This document shows, piece by piece, positions 1 to 6,304 of a stretch of DNA of 8,753 bases. Below the pieces are notes generated by a model, which worked only from the letters and a program-made list of their open reading frames with translations, made no database searches and was not told where the DNA came from. The first letter of the stretch is position 1. The number at the start of each line of letters is the position of its first letter. This stretch comes from Actinomycetes bacterium (GTDB lineage Bacteria > Actinomycetota > Acidimicrobiia > Acidimicrobiales > UBA8190). Location of the stretch: NCBI GenBank assembly GCA_021779775.1, contig JAJYAB010000058.1, positions 1 through 8,753 of the forward strand, written 5' to 3'. Made by a program: the position numbers and the translations under genes.

Positions 1-1
1 G

Positions 2-1303
2 TCGGCCATCGCCGAGCGCTGGACCGGCGCCCGGTTCCTGCCGGCACTGCGGCGCGGCAATGTCATGGGCGCCCTCGACATGGGCCTGGCCCCCGGGATC
101 CTGCCGGGACGGGTGTCGCTCGACGACGGCCGCACGTGGTTCGCCGACGCCTGGGGCTCGGTGCCCGACGCCCGTGGCCGCGACTGCGCGGGCATCCTGG
201 CGGGCCTGGCCGACGGTTCGGTCGAGGCGGTCGTGCTCCTCGGTGCCGATCCGCTCGGAGACTTCCCCGACCGGGTGCTCGCCGACCAGGCGTTGGACGG
301 TCCCGGCTTCGTGGTCGCCGTCGACGCGTTCCTCTCCCCGTCCGCAGCGCGAGCCGACGTCGTCCTGCCGGCCGTCGTCCACCACGAGCGTCCCGGCACC
401 ACCACGAACATCGAGGGACGGATCACCCGGCTGGGCCAAAAGATCGTTCCCCCGGGCCAGGCGTGGCAGGACTGGATGATCGCTGCCGAGCTCGCTGCCC
501 GCCTCGGCAGTGACCTGGGTGTGGCCAGCGTCGCCGATCTGTGGGACGACATCGAGCGCACCGCGGTGTCCCACGCCGGCATCACGCGGGCGGTCATCGA
601 GTCCCCGGCACGGCGCGACGGGGTGGTCGCTCCGCTGCCCGCTGCTGCGGTGGCCATCGGCCGGCGGGTTGCGCCCCGGCCGATCGACCCGATGGCCACC
701 CCTGGGATCGAGGCCGTCGAACGTCAGGGCGCGCCGCCTCGGATCGGGCTGGCCGGCCCATCACTGGCAGGCCTATCGCTGGAAGGGCTGTCGGGCGGGC
801 CGGCCGGTGCCGACACCGGTACTGACAGGGCGGCTCCACCTGTCGTCGGGTCGAGCGGGCCGCCCGCCGCGCGCCCGCCGCGTCTCACGTGGCCGGCCGC
901 CGGTGAGGCGCCCCACGTCCCTCCGGCCGATGCCTACTCGTTGCGTCTGGTGTCCTCGCGTCACCTCTACGACGACGGGGTCCTGCTCGAGGTGTGCGGG
1001 TCCCTTAGCGGGCTGGTGCCGGCAGCTACCGCCCGTGCCAATCCCTACGACTTCGATCGCCTGGGAGTGGCCACCGGCGACGCGGTGCGCGTACGGTCAG
1101 GACGCGGATCACTGGTCGTGGAGGCGCTGGCCGATGCCGGGGTGCCGCGTGGTGTGCTCTGCGTCGGGTTCAACCTCGACAGTGGCCGGCGCACGGGAAC
1201 CACCGGAGGTGGCGCAGCGGGCGCCCTGATCCGTTCGGGTGAGATGGTGGTCGACGTGCGCCTCGAGACGCTGCCGGCCGGCGACGGTGGTGGTGGCGCA
1301 TGA
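2..1303 (+). CDS. nuoG: NADH-quinone oxidoreductase subunit G (NuoG), 3' part, open at left edge
   Basis: Large Fe-S subunit of the peripheral arm of complex I, which passes electrons along the Fe-S chain towards NuoI. The frame is open from base 2, so the N-terminal [2Fe-2S]/[4Fe-4S] region lies outside the window; 433 codons remain. Seen here: the end of the molybdopterin-oxidoreductase-like fold, with VLLGADPLGDFPD at fragment residues 78-90 and the family block ADVVLPAVVHHERPGT...NIEGR at about 118-140. A Pro/Gly/Ala-rich linker follows at about 217-297. A C-terminal molybdopterin-dinucleotide-binding-like beta domain starts near residue 302 (SLRLVSSRHLYDDG) and includes the G-D-V-R-V segment. 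In NuoG this fold is inherited from Mo enzymes and is structural. The first ATG inside the window, at 65, is internal, because the upstream codons are coding in the same frame. The stop overlaps the nuoH start as ATGA. Identification is firm from the motifs and from nuoH following directly. Confidence 0.95.
   Translation, partial: SAIAERWTGARFLPALRRGNVMGALDMGLAPGILPGRVSLDDGRTWFADAWGSVPDARGRDCAGILAGLADGSVEAVVLLGADPLGDFPDRVLADQALDGPGFVVAVDAFLSPSAARADVVLPAVVHHERPGTTTNIEGRITRLGQKIVPPGQAWQDWMIAAELAARLGSDLGVASVADLWDDIERTAVSHAGITRAVIESPARRDGVVAPLPAAAVAIGRRVAPRPIDPMATPGIEAVERQGAPPRIGLAGPSLAGLSLEGLSGGPAGADTGTDRAAPPVVGSSGPPAARPPRLTWPAAGEAPHVPPADAYSLRLVSSRHLYDDGVLLEVCGSLSGLVPAATARANPYDFDRLGVATGDAVRVRSGRGSLVVEALADAGVPRGVLCVGFNLDSGRRTGTTGGGAAGALIRSGEMVVDVRLETLPAGDGGGGA
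749..793 (+). repeat. Degenerate 15-base tandem repeat in the nuoG linker
   Basis: Three consecutive pentapeptides, LAGPS, LAGLS and LEGLS, are encoded in frame within the low-complexity linker between the molybdopterin-oxidoreductase-like body and the C-terminal domain of NuoG. The DNA copies have diverged (tca/tcg, gcc/gca/gaa and cca/cta/ctg differences), so this is an old or selected repeat rather than a fresh duplication. It probably forms a flexible linker; no function is evident. Confidence 0.6.
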
Positions 1304-2487
1304 CCTCCCCCCTCCTGGCCACCGATCCGCTGTTCGCCCACGGGGTCCATTGGCCCGAATTGCTGATCGTCGTCGTGAAGGTCGTCGTGGCCTTCGGCGC
1401 CCTGCTGGTGGCGGTCATGATGATGATCTGGTTCGAGCGCAAGGTCATCTCCGACATGCAGGCCCGGATCGGGCCGAACCGGGCCGGGCCCTACGGGCTG
1501 CTGCAGTCGATGGCTGACGGCATCAAGCTCTTCTTTAAAGAGGATCTCATCCCCGACCAGGCCGACCGGGTGGTGTTCAGGCTGGCCCCCTACCTGTCGA
1601 TCCTGCCGGCCTTCTTGTCGTTCGCCATCGTCCCGGTCGGCGGGTTCGTGACGATCTCCCATCACACGTTCGAGCTGCAGGTCGCCGACCCGCCGATCGG
1701 CATCCTGTTCCTGCTCGCCATGTCGTCGCTGTCGGTGTACGGGGTGATGCTTGCCGGCTGGTCGTCGGGGTCGAAGTACCCGCTGCTCGGGGCGGTGCGC
1801 GCCGCGGCGCAGATGATCTCCTACGAGGCGGCCATGGGGATGTCGGTCATCATGGTGGTGCTCCTGGCCGGCACGCTGTCCACCCGCGGCATCGTCCTCC
1901 ACCAGAGCCAGACGTTCTTCGGCAGCTGGAACCTGGTACGGACGGGCATCGTGCCGTTCCTGATCTTCTTCGTGGCGATCACCGCCGAGACCAACCGCCC
2001 GCCGTTCGACCTCGTGGAAGCCGACTCCGAGCTGGTCGGCGGCTTCAACACCGAGTACTCGTCATTGCGCTTCGCGCTCTTCTACCTGGCCGAGTTCATG
2101 AACACCATCACCATGTCGGCGGTGGTCGTCACCTTGTTCCTCGGCGGTCCCGACGGGCCGACAGCGCATGTGCCGGTCCTTTCGTGGCTCATCCCCGTCG
2201 GGTGGTTCCTCGGCAAGACACTGATCTTCCTGTTCGCCGCTGTGTGGCTTCGCGGCGCACTGCCCCGGTTGCGCTACGACCAGCTGATGGACCTCGGTTG
2301 GAAGGTCCTCATCCCGGTGTCGCTCGGCTGGCTGCTGATCGTCGCCTCGGCGCTGGTCTGGCACTGGTGGTGCCTGGTCGTCGCCGCCGCGCTGGCCGTC
2401 CTGGGCGGGCTGCTGTGGAGGTCGGTGCGGGTCGGTGCGGCCCGGATGGCCGACGGTGACCCGGCCGGCGGGGTGGTGGTGCGCTGA
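1300..2487 (+). CDS. nuoH: NADH-quinone oxidoreductase subunit H (NuoH)
   Basis: Membrane subunit at the junction of the two arms of complex I. It forms much of the quinone-binding chamber and the start of the proton-translocation axis. At 395 residues it is longer than the E. coli protein (about 325) but normal for actinobacteria. Hallmarks: FERK (45-48) followed by RIGPNR (56-61) after the first membrane helix, KYPLLGAVRAAAQMISYE with Y175 and E176, and the quinone-site loop AITAETNRPPFDLVE (226-240) continuing to FNTEY (249-253), rich in conserved acidic residues. Roughly nine hydrophobic helices are visible, including a late Trp-rich one at about 353-373, then a short hydrophilic C-terminus. 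The ATG start lies in the 4-base ATGA overlap with the nuoG stop. The Shine-Dalgarno match is weak (GGTGG type), which fits translational coupling. No key residue appears to be missing. Confidence 0.97.
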   Translation: MTSPLLATDPLFAHGVHWPELLIVVVKVVVAFGALLVAVMMMIWFERKVISDMQARIGPNRAGPYGLLQSMADGIKLFFKEDLIPDQADRVVFRLAPYLSILPAFLSFAIVPVGGFVTISHHTFELQVADPPIGILFLLAMSSLSVYGVMLAGWSSGSKYPLLGAVRAAAQMISYEAAMGMSVIMVVLLAGTLSTRGIVLHQSQTFFGSWNLVRTGIVPFLIFFVAITAETNRPPFDLVEADSELVGGFNTEYSSLRFALFYLAEFMNTITMSAVVVTLFLGGPDGPTAHVPVLSWLIPVGWFLGKTLIFLFAAVWLRGALPRLRYDQLMDLGWKVLIPVSLGWLLIVASALVWHWWCLVVAAALAVLGGLLWRSVRVGAARMADGDPAGGVVVR

Positions 2488-3350
2488 TGGGCCTCTTCGA
2501 CAAGCTCCCGCAGATCCGTGTCGGGCCGTTCGGCGGGTTCAAGGTGACCCTCCAGCAGATGGCGAAGCCCCGGGTGACGGTGGAGTACCCGGCGCACAAG
2601 CGCCAGAAGCCCGTGCGCACCCACGGCCGCCATGTCCTCAACCGCTACGAGGACGGCATGGAGAAGTGCATTGGCTGCGAGCTGTGCGCCGGGGTCTGCC
2701 CGGCCGACTGCATCTACGTGCGCGGCGCCGACAACGACCCGGCTGAACCGGTGTCGCCAGGTGAGCGCTACGGCTTCGTGTACGAGATCAACTACCTGCG
2801 CTGCATCCACTGCGACCTGTGCGTCGAAGCGTGCCCGACCGAGGCGATCACCGAGTCCAAGATGTTCGAGTTCTCCTTCACCAACCGCGCTGACGCCATC
2901 TACACCAAGCGCGAGCTCGTGGTAGCAGACGACGGCAAGCCGCAGCAGATGCCGTGGGAGGACTGGCGGGACGGCGACGACCTCCACACCTCGGCGTGGA
3001 TGCGAGCCACCGCGCCGAGCGGCAGCGCCGCCTACGAGGGTGCGACCCAATGGTCGGGGGAGCTCGGCTACGGGGTGCGTGCCGCCGAAGCCGGCCAGAG
3101 CGGCGTCCGCGACGATGCGGCCACCGGCGTACGGGCACTGCGCGACGTCCTCAGCCTGCACCTCGACGACCGCGACCGGCTCCCGGGCCAGCGCGGCCCG
3201 AAGGGCGCGGCCCTGCGCCTACGCGCCCGGATCGAGGCGAAACGGCCAGGCCGTCGCCGTGACCCCGGGTCTGGCGGGGCGTTCCCGGTGCCGCCGCCTC
3301 CGTCTCCGCCGTGGGACGCCACCGAGCCGCCGCCCGAGGCCACCTCGTGA
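2487..3350 (+). CDS. nuoI: NADH-quinone oxidoreductase subunit I (NuoI), 2x[4Fe-4S], with long C-terminal extension
   Basis: Ferredoxin-like subunit that carries clusters N6a and N6b, the last steps before cluster N2 and quinone. The two binding motifs are complete: C61-x2-C64-x2-C67-x3-C71-P and C106-x2-C109-x2-C112-x3-C116-P. The amphipathic N-terminus (LQQMAKPRVTVEYP) and the FTNR...YTKREL segment after the second motif are typical of the family. The protein has 287 residues, against about 180 in E. coli and about 210 in mycobacteria. The extra part begins near residue 168 and runs through WEDWRDGDDLHTS and GELGYGVRAAEAGQSG to a basic stretch (about 243-260) and a Pro-rich end (about 265-284). 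Third-position GC bias continues through most of the extension, and the frame stops exactly in the nuoJ start overlap, so it looks genuinely coding. ATG overlaps the nuoH stop by one base (TGATG). Identity is certain; the role of the extension is unknown. Confidence 0.97.
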   Translation: MGLFDKLPQIRVGPFGGFKVTLQQMAKPRVTVEYPAHKRQKPVRTHGRHVLNRYEDGMEKCIGCELCAGVCPADCIYVRGADNDPAEPVSPGERYGFVYEINYLRCIHCDLCVEACPTEAITESKMFEFSFTNRADAIYTKRELVVADDGKPQQMPWEDWRDGDDLHTSAWMRATAPSGSAAYEGATQWSGELGYGVRAAEAGQSGVRDDAATGVRALRDVLSLHLDDRDRLPGQRGPKGAALRLRARIEAKRPGRRRDPGSGGAFPVPPPPSPPWDATEPPPEATS

Positions 3351-4054
3351 CCGCCGCCGTGCTCGCCCATCTCGTTCCCCTGGTGGCCGGAGCGTCCGCT
3401 GTCGACGCCACCACCTTCGCCGTGGCGGCCCTCACCGTGCTCGTCGGTGCTGCTGGTGTCATCTTCGCCCGGAACCCGGTCCATGCCGCGCTGATGCTGG
3501 TGATGACGCTCTTCGGGGTGGCGGTCCTGTTCGTCGAGCAGCAGGCCAACTTCCTGGCTGCCGTGCAGGTGATCGTCTACGCGGGGGCGATCGTCGTGCT
3601 GTTCCTGTTCGTCATCATGTTCCTCGGGGTCGACAAGCAGGACGATCTCGAGCACGATCCCCTCCGGGGCCAGCGCCCCCTGGCGTATGTGCTGGTGGGG
3701 CTGGTGCTGGCAGCCATGGTCGTCCTCGGCGTGACGACCCACTGGGACACCGGCGCCCGGTCGGTGGCCGGAGTGGCCCGCGACAGCGCACATCCCCAGT
3801 CCGACGTCGCCGTGCTCGGCAAGTCGGTGTTCACCACCTACCTTTTCCCGTTCGAGATCACCGCCGCCCTGCTGGTCATCGCCGTGGTCGGTGCCGTCGT
3901 CCTCGCCCGGCGCAGCGCTGCCGAAGCGCAAGGGGATGATCGCGACGACGCCGAGATGGGGGAGGATCCCGACGGTCCGGGCACCACCGGGTCGGGCGGA
4001 CCCGAGGACGGCATGCCGGCCTACGACGGCGACGTACAGGAGGTGACGTCGTGA
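3347..4054 (+). CDS. nuoJ: NADH-quinone oxidoreductase subunit J (NuoJ)
   Basis: Small membrane subunit that links NuoH/NuoA to NuoK. Its third helix is thought to change shape during coupling between quinone reduction and proton pumping. I chose GTG at 3347, giving 235 residues, because it overlaps the nuoI stop as GTGA like the neighbouring gene junctions and has GAGG at 3336-3339 at good spacing. An in-frame ATG at 3311 would add 12 hydrophilic residues and overlap nuoI by 40 bases. Five hydrophobic helices are visible, at about 23-41, 46-63, 70-94, 112-130 and 168-188. The TM3 block AVQVIVYAGAIVVLFLFVIM, with Y78, and the late block SVFTTYLFPFEITAALL, with E170, are family signatures. Residues 193-235 form an Asp/Glu/Gly-rich, probably disordered tail. 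Such tails are common in actinobacterial NuoJ, to my recollection, but the sequence varies. Confidence 0.95.
   Translation: MTAAVLAHLVPLVAGASAVDATTFAVAALTVLVGAAGVIFARNPVHAALMLVMTLFGVAVLFVEQQANFLAAVQVIVYAGAIVVLFLFVIMFLGVDKQDDLEHDPLRGQRPLAYVLVGLVLAAMVVLGVTTHWDTGARSVAGVARDSAHPQSDVAVLGKSVFTTYLFPFEITAALLVIAVVGAVVLARRSAAEAQGDDRDDAEMGEDPDGPGTTGSGGPEDGMPAYDGDVQEVTS
4038..4046 (+). promoter_or_regulatory. Full-length Shine-Dalgarno site for nuoK
   Basis: AGGAGGTGA matches the 16S anti-Shine-Dalgarno end over all nine bases. It sits inside the last codons of nuoJ, with AGGAGG ending 7 bases before the nuoK GTG at 4051. It is by far the strongest ribosome-binding site in the window and decides the GTG start of nuoK. 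Confidence 0.85.
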
Positions 4055-4356
4055 GCGTCGACCCGAAGTTCTACCTCGCCCTCTCGTTCGCGCTGTTCTC
4101 CATCGGAGCCGTCGGCCTGCTGGTCCGGCGCAACGTCCTCGTGATGTTCATGTGCGTGGAGCTGATGCTGAACGCTGCGAACCTGGCGTTCGTGACCTTC
4201 GCCCGGAAGCTGAACGACGTCGGGGGGCAGTCCATGGTCTTCTTCGTCCTGGTGGTGGCCGCTGCCGAGGTCGTGGTCGGCTTGGGCATCGTCGTCGCCA
4301 TCTTCCGCCGCCGCCGTGGTGCCACCGCCGACGACTTCCACCTGATGAAGGGCTGA
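4051..4356 (+). CDS. nuoK: NADH-quinone oxidoreductase subunit K (NuoK)
   Basis: Three-helix membrane subunit homologous to MrpC of Mrp antiporters; it helps form the proton path between NuoJ and NuoN. It has 101 residues, the usual family size. The two functionally essential membrane glutamates are present: E37 in CVELMLNAANLAFV and E73 in VAAAEVVVGLGIVVAIFRR, equivalent to E36 and E72 of E. coli NuoK. The helices lie at about 7-24, 29-51 and 61-84. The GTG start overlaps the nuoJ stop as GTGA and has a perfect Shine-Dalgarno site upstream. The C-terminus is short and ends HLMKG. After its stop comes the only non-coding gap in the window. Confidence 0.98.
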   Translation: MSVDPKFYLALSFALFSIGAVGLLVRRNVLVMFMCVELMLNAANLAFVTFARKLNDVGGQSMVFFVLVVAAAEVVVGLGIVVAIFRRRRGATADDFHLMKG

Positions 4357-4393
4357 CCGGACCACCGCCGAGCCGACGGGACCGCAAACCATC
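4357..4393 (+). other. 37-base nuoK-nuoL spacer
   Basis: This is the only intergenic sequence in the window. I see no hairpin, terminator, promoter-like -10/-35 pair or extra start codon in it. The match to a Shine-Dalgarno site before the nuoL ATG is poor (ACGGGACC region only), so how nuoL is initiated is not obvious from the sequence. Confidence 0.6.
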
Positions 4394-6304
4394 ATGTTGC
4401 ATGCTGCCTACCTTCTCCCCCTGCTGCCGCTGGCCGGCTTCGTCGCGCTGGCCGTCATCGGCCGGCGGCTAGGCGACCCATGGGCGGGATGGATCGGCAC
4501 GGCGGCCGTCGCCGCGTCGTTCGTCGTAGCCTGCATCGTCTACGCCGGGCTGCTGCAGCGCTCCGGCCAGGGCCGGGTGTTCACCCAGGTGCTGTTCTCC
4601 TGGATACCGGTGGGGGGGCTGCACGTCGACGCCGCGCTGCTCGTCGACCCACTGTCGATGACCATGGTCCTCTTCGTGACCGGCATCAGCACGCTGATCC
4701 ACCTCTACTCGATCGGCTACATGCGCGGCGACGAGGACTATCCGAAGTTCTTCTTGTACCTGAACCTCTTCGTCGCTTCGATGCTGCTGCTGGTGCTCGG
4801 CAACAACCTGGTGTTCACCTTTGTCGGCTGGGAGGGGGTCGGCGCATGCTCCTACTGGCTGATCTCGTTCTGGTTCGGCCGGGAGTCGGCAGCCAGCGCC
4901 GGGAAGAAGGCCTTCATCTACAACCGCATCGGTGACGTCGGGTTCCTGCTCGCCATCTTCCTCGTCTTCTCGAAGACGGGCACCGTCGTGTACCGGGGGC
5001 CGCACGGCATCTTCGCCCACCTGTCCGCCTTCGGCCCCGGTGCCCGCACCGCCGTCTGCCTCCTGCTGTTCCTGGCCGCCGCCGGCAAGTCGGCCCAGTT
5101 CCCGCTCTTCCCCTGGCTGGCGGATGCCATGGAGGGCCCGACCCCGGTGTCGGCGCTCATCCATGCCGCCACCATGGTGACTGCCGGGGTCTACCTGATG
5201 TGCCGGATCAACCCGCTGCTGTCCCTGTCCCACCCGGCCCAGGTGGTGGTGGCGACCGTCGGCGCCGTCACCGCGTTCATCGCTGCCACCATCGGATGCG
5301 CCCAGGACGACATAAAGAAGGTGCTGGCCTACTCCACGATCTCGCAGCTCGGCTACATGTTCCTGGCGGTGGGCACCGGCGCCTACGAGGCGGCGATCTT
5401 CTTGATGGTGGCACACGCCTTCTTCAAGGGGTTGCTGTTCCTCGGTGCCGGCTCGGTCATCCACGGGTCGCACGACGAGCAGGACCTGAAGCGCATGGGC
5501 AACCTCCGGCGCTACATGAAGCTGACGTTCGTGACGTTCGGCGTCGCGTGGCTGGCCATCGCCGGCATCCCGCCCCTGTCGGGGTTCTGGGCGAAAGGTG
5601 ACGTGCTGACCAACGCCTTCGCCCGGTTCCCCGCGCTGTGGGCGATCGGCCTGCTCACCGCAGCGCTCACCGCCTACTACATGAGCCGGCTGATGGCGCT
5701 GGCCTTCTACGGCGACGACCGGTGGCGTGCCGCCGTCGGCGACCGGCGGCACGCCGGCGACCCGCACGAGTCGCCGTGGGTCATGGCGCTGCCTCTGGTG
5801 GTACTGGCGGTGCTGGCTGCCGCCGGCGGGCTGCTGAGCCTGCCGTGGCACCCGGCATCGGTCGACCCGTTGCGCTGGCTCGGGCCGGTGTTCGGATCCA
5901 ACCTCTACACCCCGCGGCAGGCGGCATCCACCAAGTGGGTCCTGTCCATCGTCGACGCCGTGGTGGCAGTGGCCGGCCTGGCCGTGGCGCTCCGGTGGTG
6001 GGTGCGGCGCCCGGACCACCCGGCGCTCGAGCCGGTGGCCCTGCAGCGCTCCTGGTACCTCGACGACGTCTTCGACGCCGCCATCGGGCGGCCGGGCCAT
6101 GCGGTGGCGCGGTTCGCCGCTGAGGTGGTCGACCGCGTGGTGATCGACGGCGCCGTGATGGGGGTGGCCCGTCTCACCCGCAGCGCGGGCGCCGGCCTGC
6201 GGAAGGTGCAGACCGGGTATGTGCGCCAGTACGCCGTGGGGATCGTCTTCGGCATGGTGGCGCTGCTCGTCTACATGGCCGCACGAGCCGGAGTGGTGCA
6301 TTGA
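4394..6304 (+). CDS. nuoL: NADH-quinone oxidoreductase subunit L (NuoL)
   Basis: Distal antiporter-like subunit of the membrane arm, related to MrpA; it forms one proton channel and supplies the long lateral helix that runs along NuoM and NuoN. At 636 residues it is the usual actinobacterial length. Key residues: E147 in VGWEGVGACSYWLISFW (TM5 Glu), D181 in NRIGDVGF, K232 in AAAGKSAQFPLFPWLADAM (TM7 Lys), the DDIKK loop at 305-309, H341 and K345 in AHAFFKG (TM10/11), and K401 in SGFWAKGDVL (TM12). These match the proton-path positions known from E. coli NuoL. The position four residues before H341, a His in E. coli, is Leu here. The C-terminal part has a helix at about 513-537, the amphipathic lateral-helix region at about 555-605, and the final anchor at about 612-631. 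ATG follows a 37-base gap. The stop overlaps the nuoM TTG start. Confidence 0.98.
   Translation: MLHAAYLLPLLPLAGFVALAVIGRRLGDPWAGWIGTAAVAASFVVACIVYAGLLQRSGQGRVFTQVLFSWIPVGGLHVDAALLVDPLSMTMVLFVTGISTLIHLYSIGYMRGDEDYPKFFLYLNLFVASMLLLVLGNNLVFTFVGWEGVGACSYWLISFWFGRESAASAGKKAFIYNRIGDVGFLLAIFLVFSKTGTVVYRGPHGIFAHLSAFGPGARTAVCLLLFLAAAGKSAQFPLFPWLADAMEGPTPVSALIHAATMVTAGVYLMCRINPLLSLSHPAQVVVATVGAVTAFIAATIGCAQDDIKKVLAYSTISQLGYMFLAVGTGAYEAAIFLMVAHAFFKGLLFLGAGSVIHGSHDEQDLKRMGNLRRYMKLTFVTFGVAWLAIAGIPPLSGFWAKGDVLTNAFARFPALWAIGLLTAALTAYYMSRLMALAFYGDDRWRAAVGDRRHAGDPHESPWVMALPLVVLAVLAAAGGLLSLPWHPASVDPLRWLGPVFGSNLYTPRQAASTKWVLSIVDAVVAVAGLAVALRWWVRRPDHPALEPVALQRSWYLDDVFDAAIGRPGHAVARFAAEVVDRVVIDGAVMGVARLTRSAGAGLRKVQTGYVRQYAVGIVFGMVALLVYMAARAGVVH
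6290..6293 (+). promoter_or_regulatory. Shine-Dalgarno core for nuoM
   Basis: GGAG lies at the end of nuoL, 7 bases before the proposed TTG start of nuoM at 6301. It supports TTG over the in-frame GTG codons at 6328 and 6331, for which I see no purine-rich site at the right distance. The match is only four bases, so support is moderate. Confidence 0.55.

Noticed and set aside
60..513. Two short plus-strand frames overlapping nuoG (60-479 and 136-513)
   Set aside because: Out-of-frame Ser/Pro/Arg-rich products across a conserved NuoG region; no start signal or motif.
3311..3346. ATG at 3311 as the nuoJ start
   Set aside because: It would add 12 charged residues and a 40-base overlap with nuoI. 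The GTG at 3347 has the overlap geometry typical of this operon and a GAGG site upstream.
3040..3939. Plus-strand 299-codon frame overlapping the ends of nuoI and nuoJ
   Set aside because: It is Arg/Pro/Gly-rich with no motif and lies out of frame over the conserved NuoJ helices. It is a frame shadow.
4469..6301. 610-codon minus-strand open frame opposite nuoL
   Set aside because: Its product is dominated by His, Gln, Arg, Gly and Asp, has no recognisable domain, and mirrors the third-position GC bias of nuoL. The plus strand has clear conserved complex I motifs.
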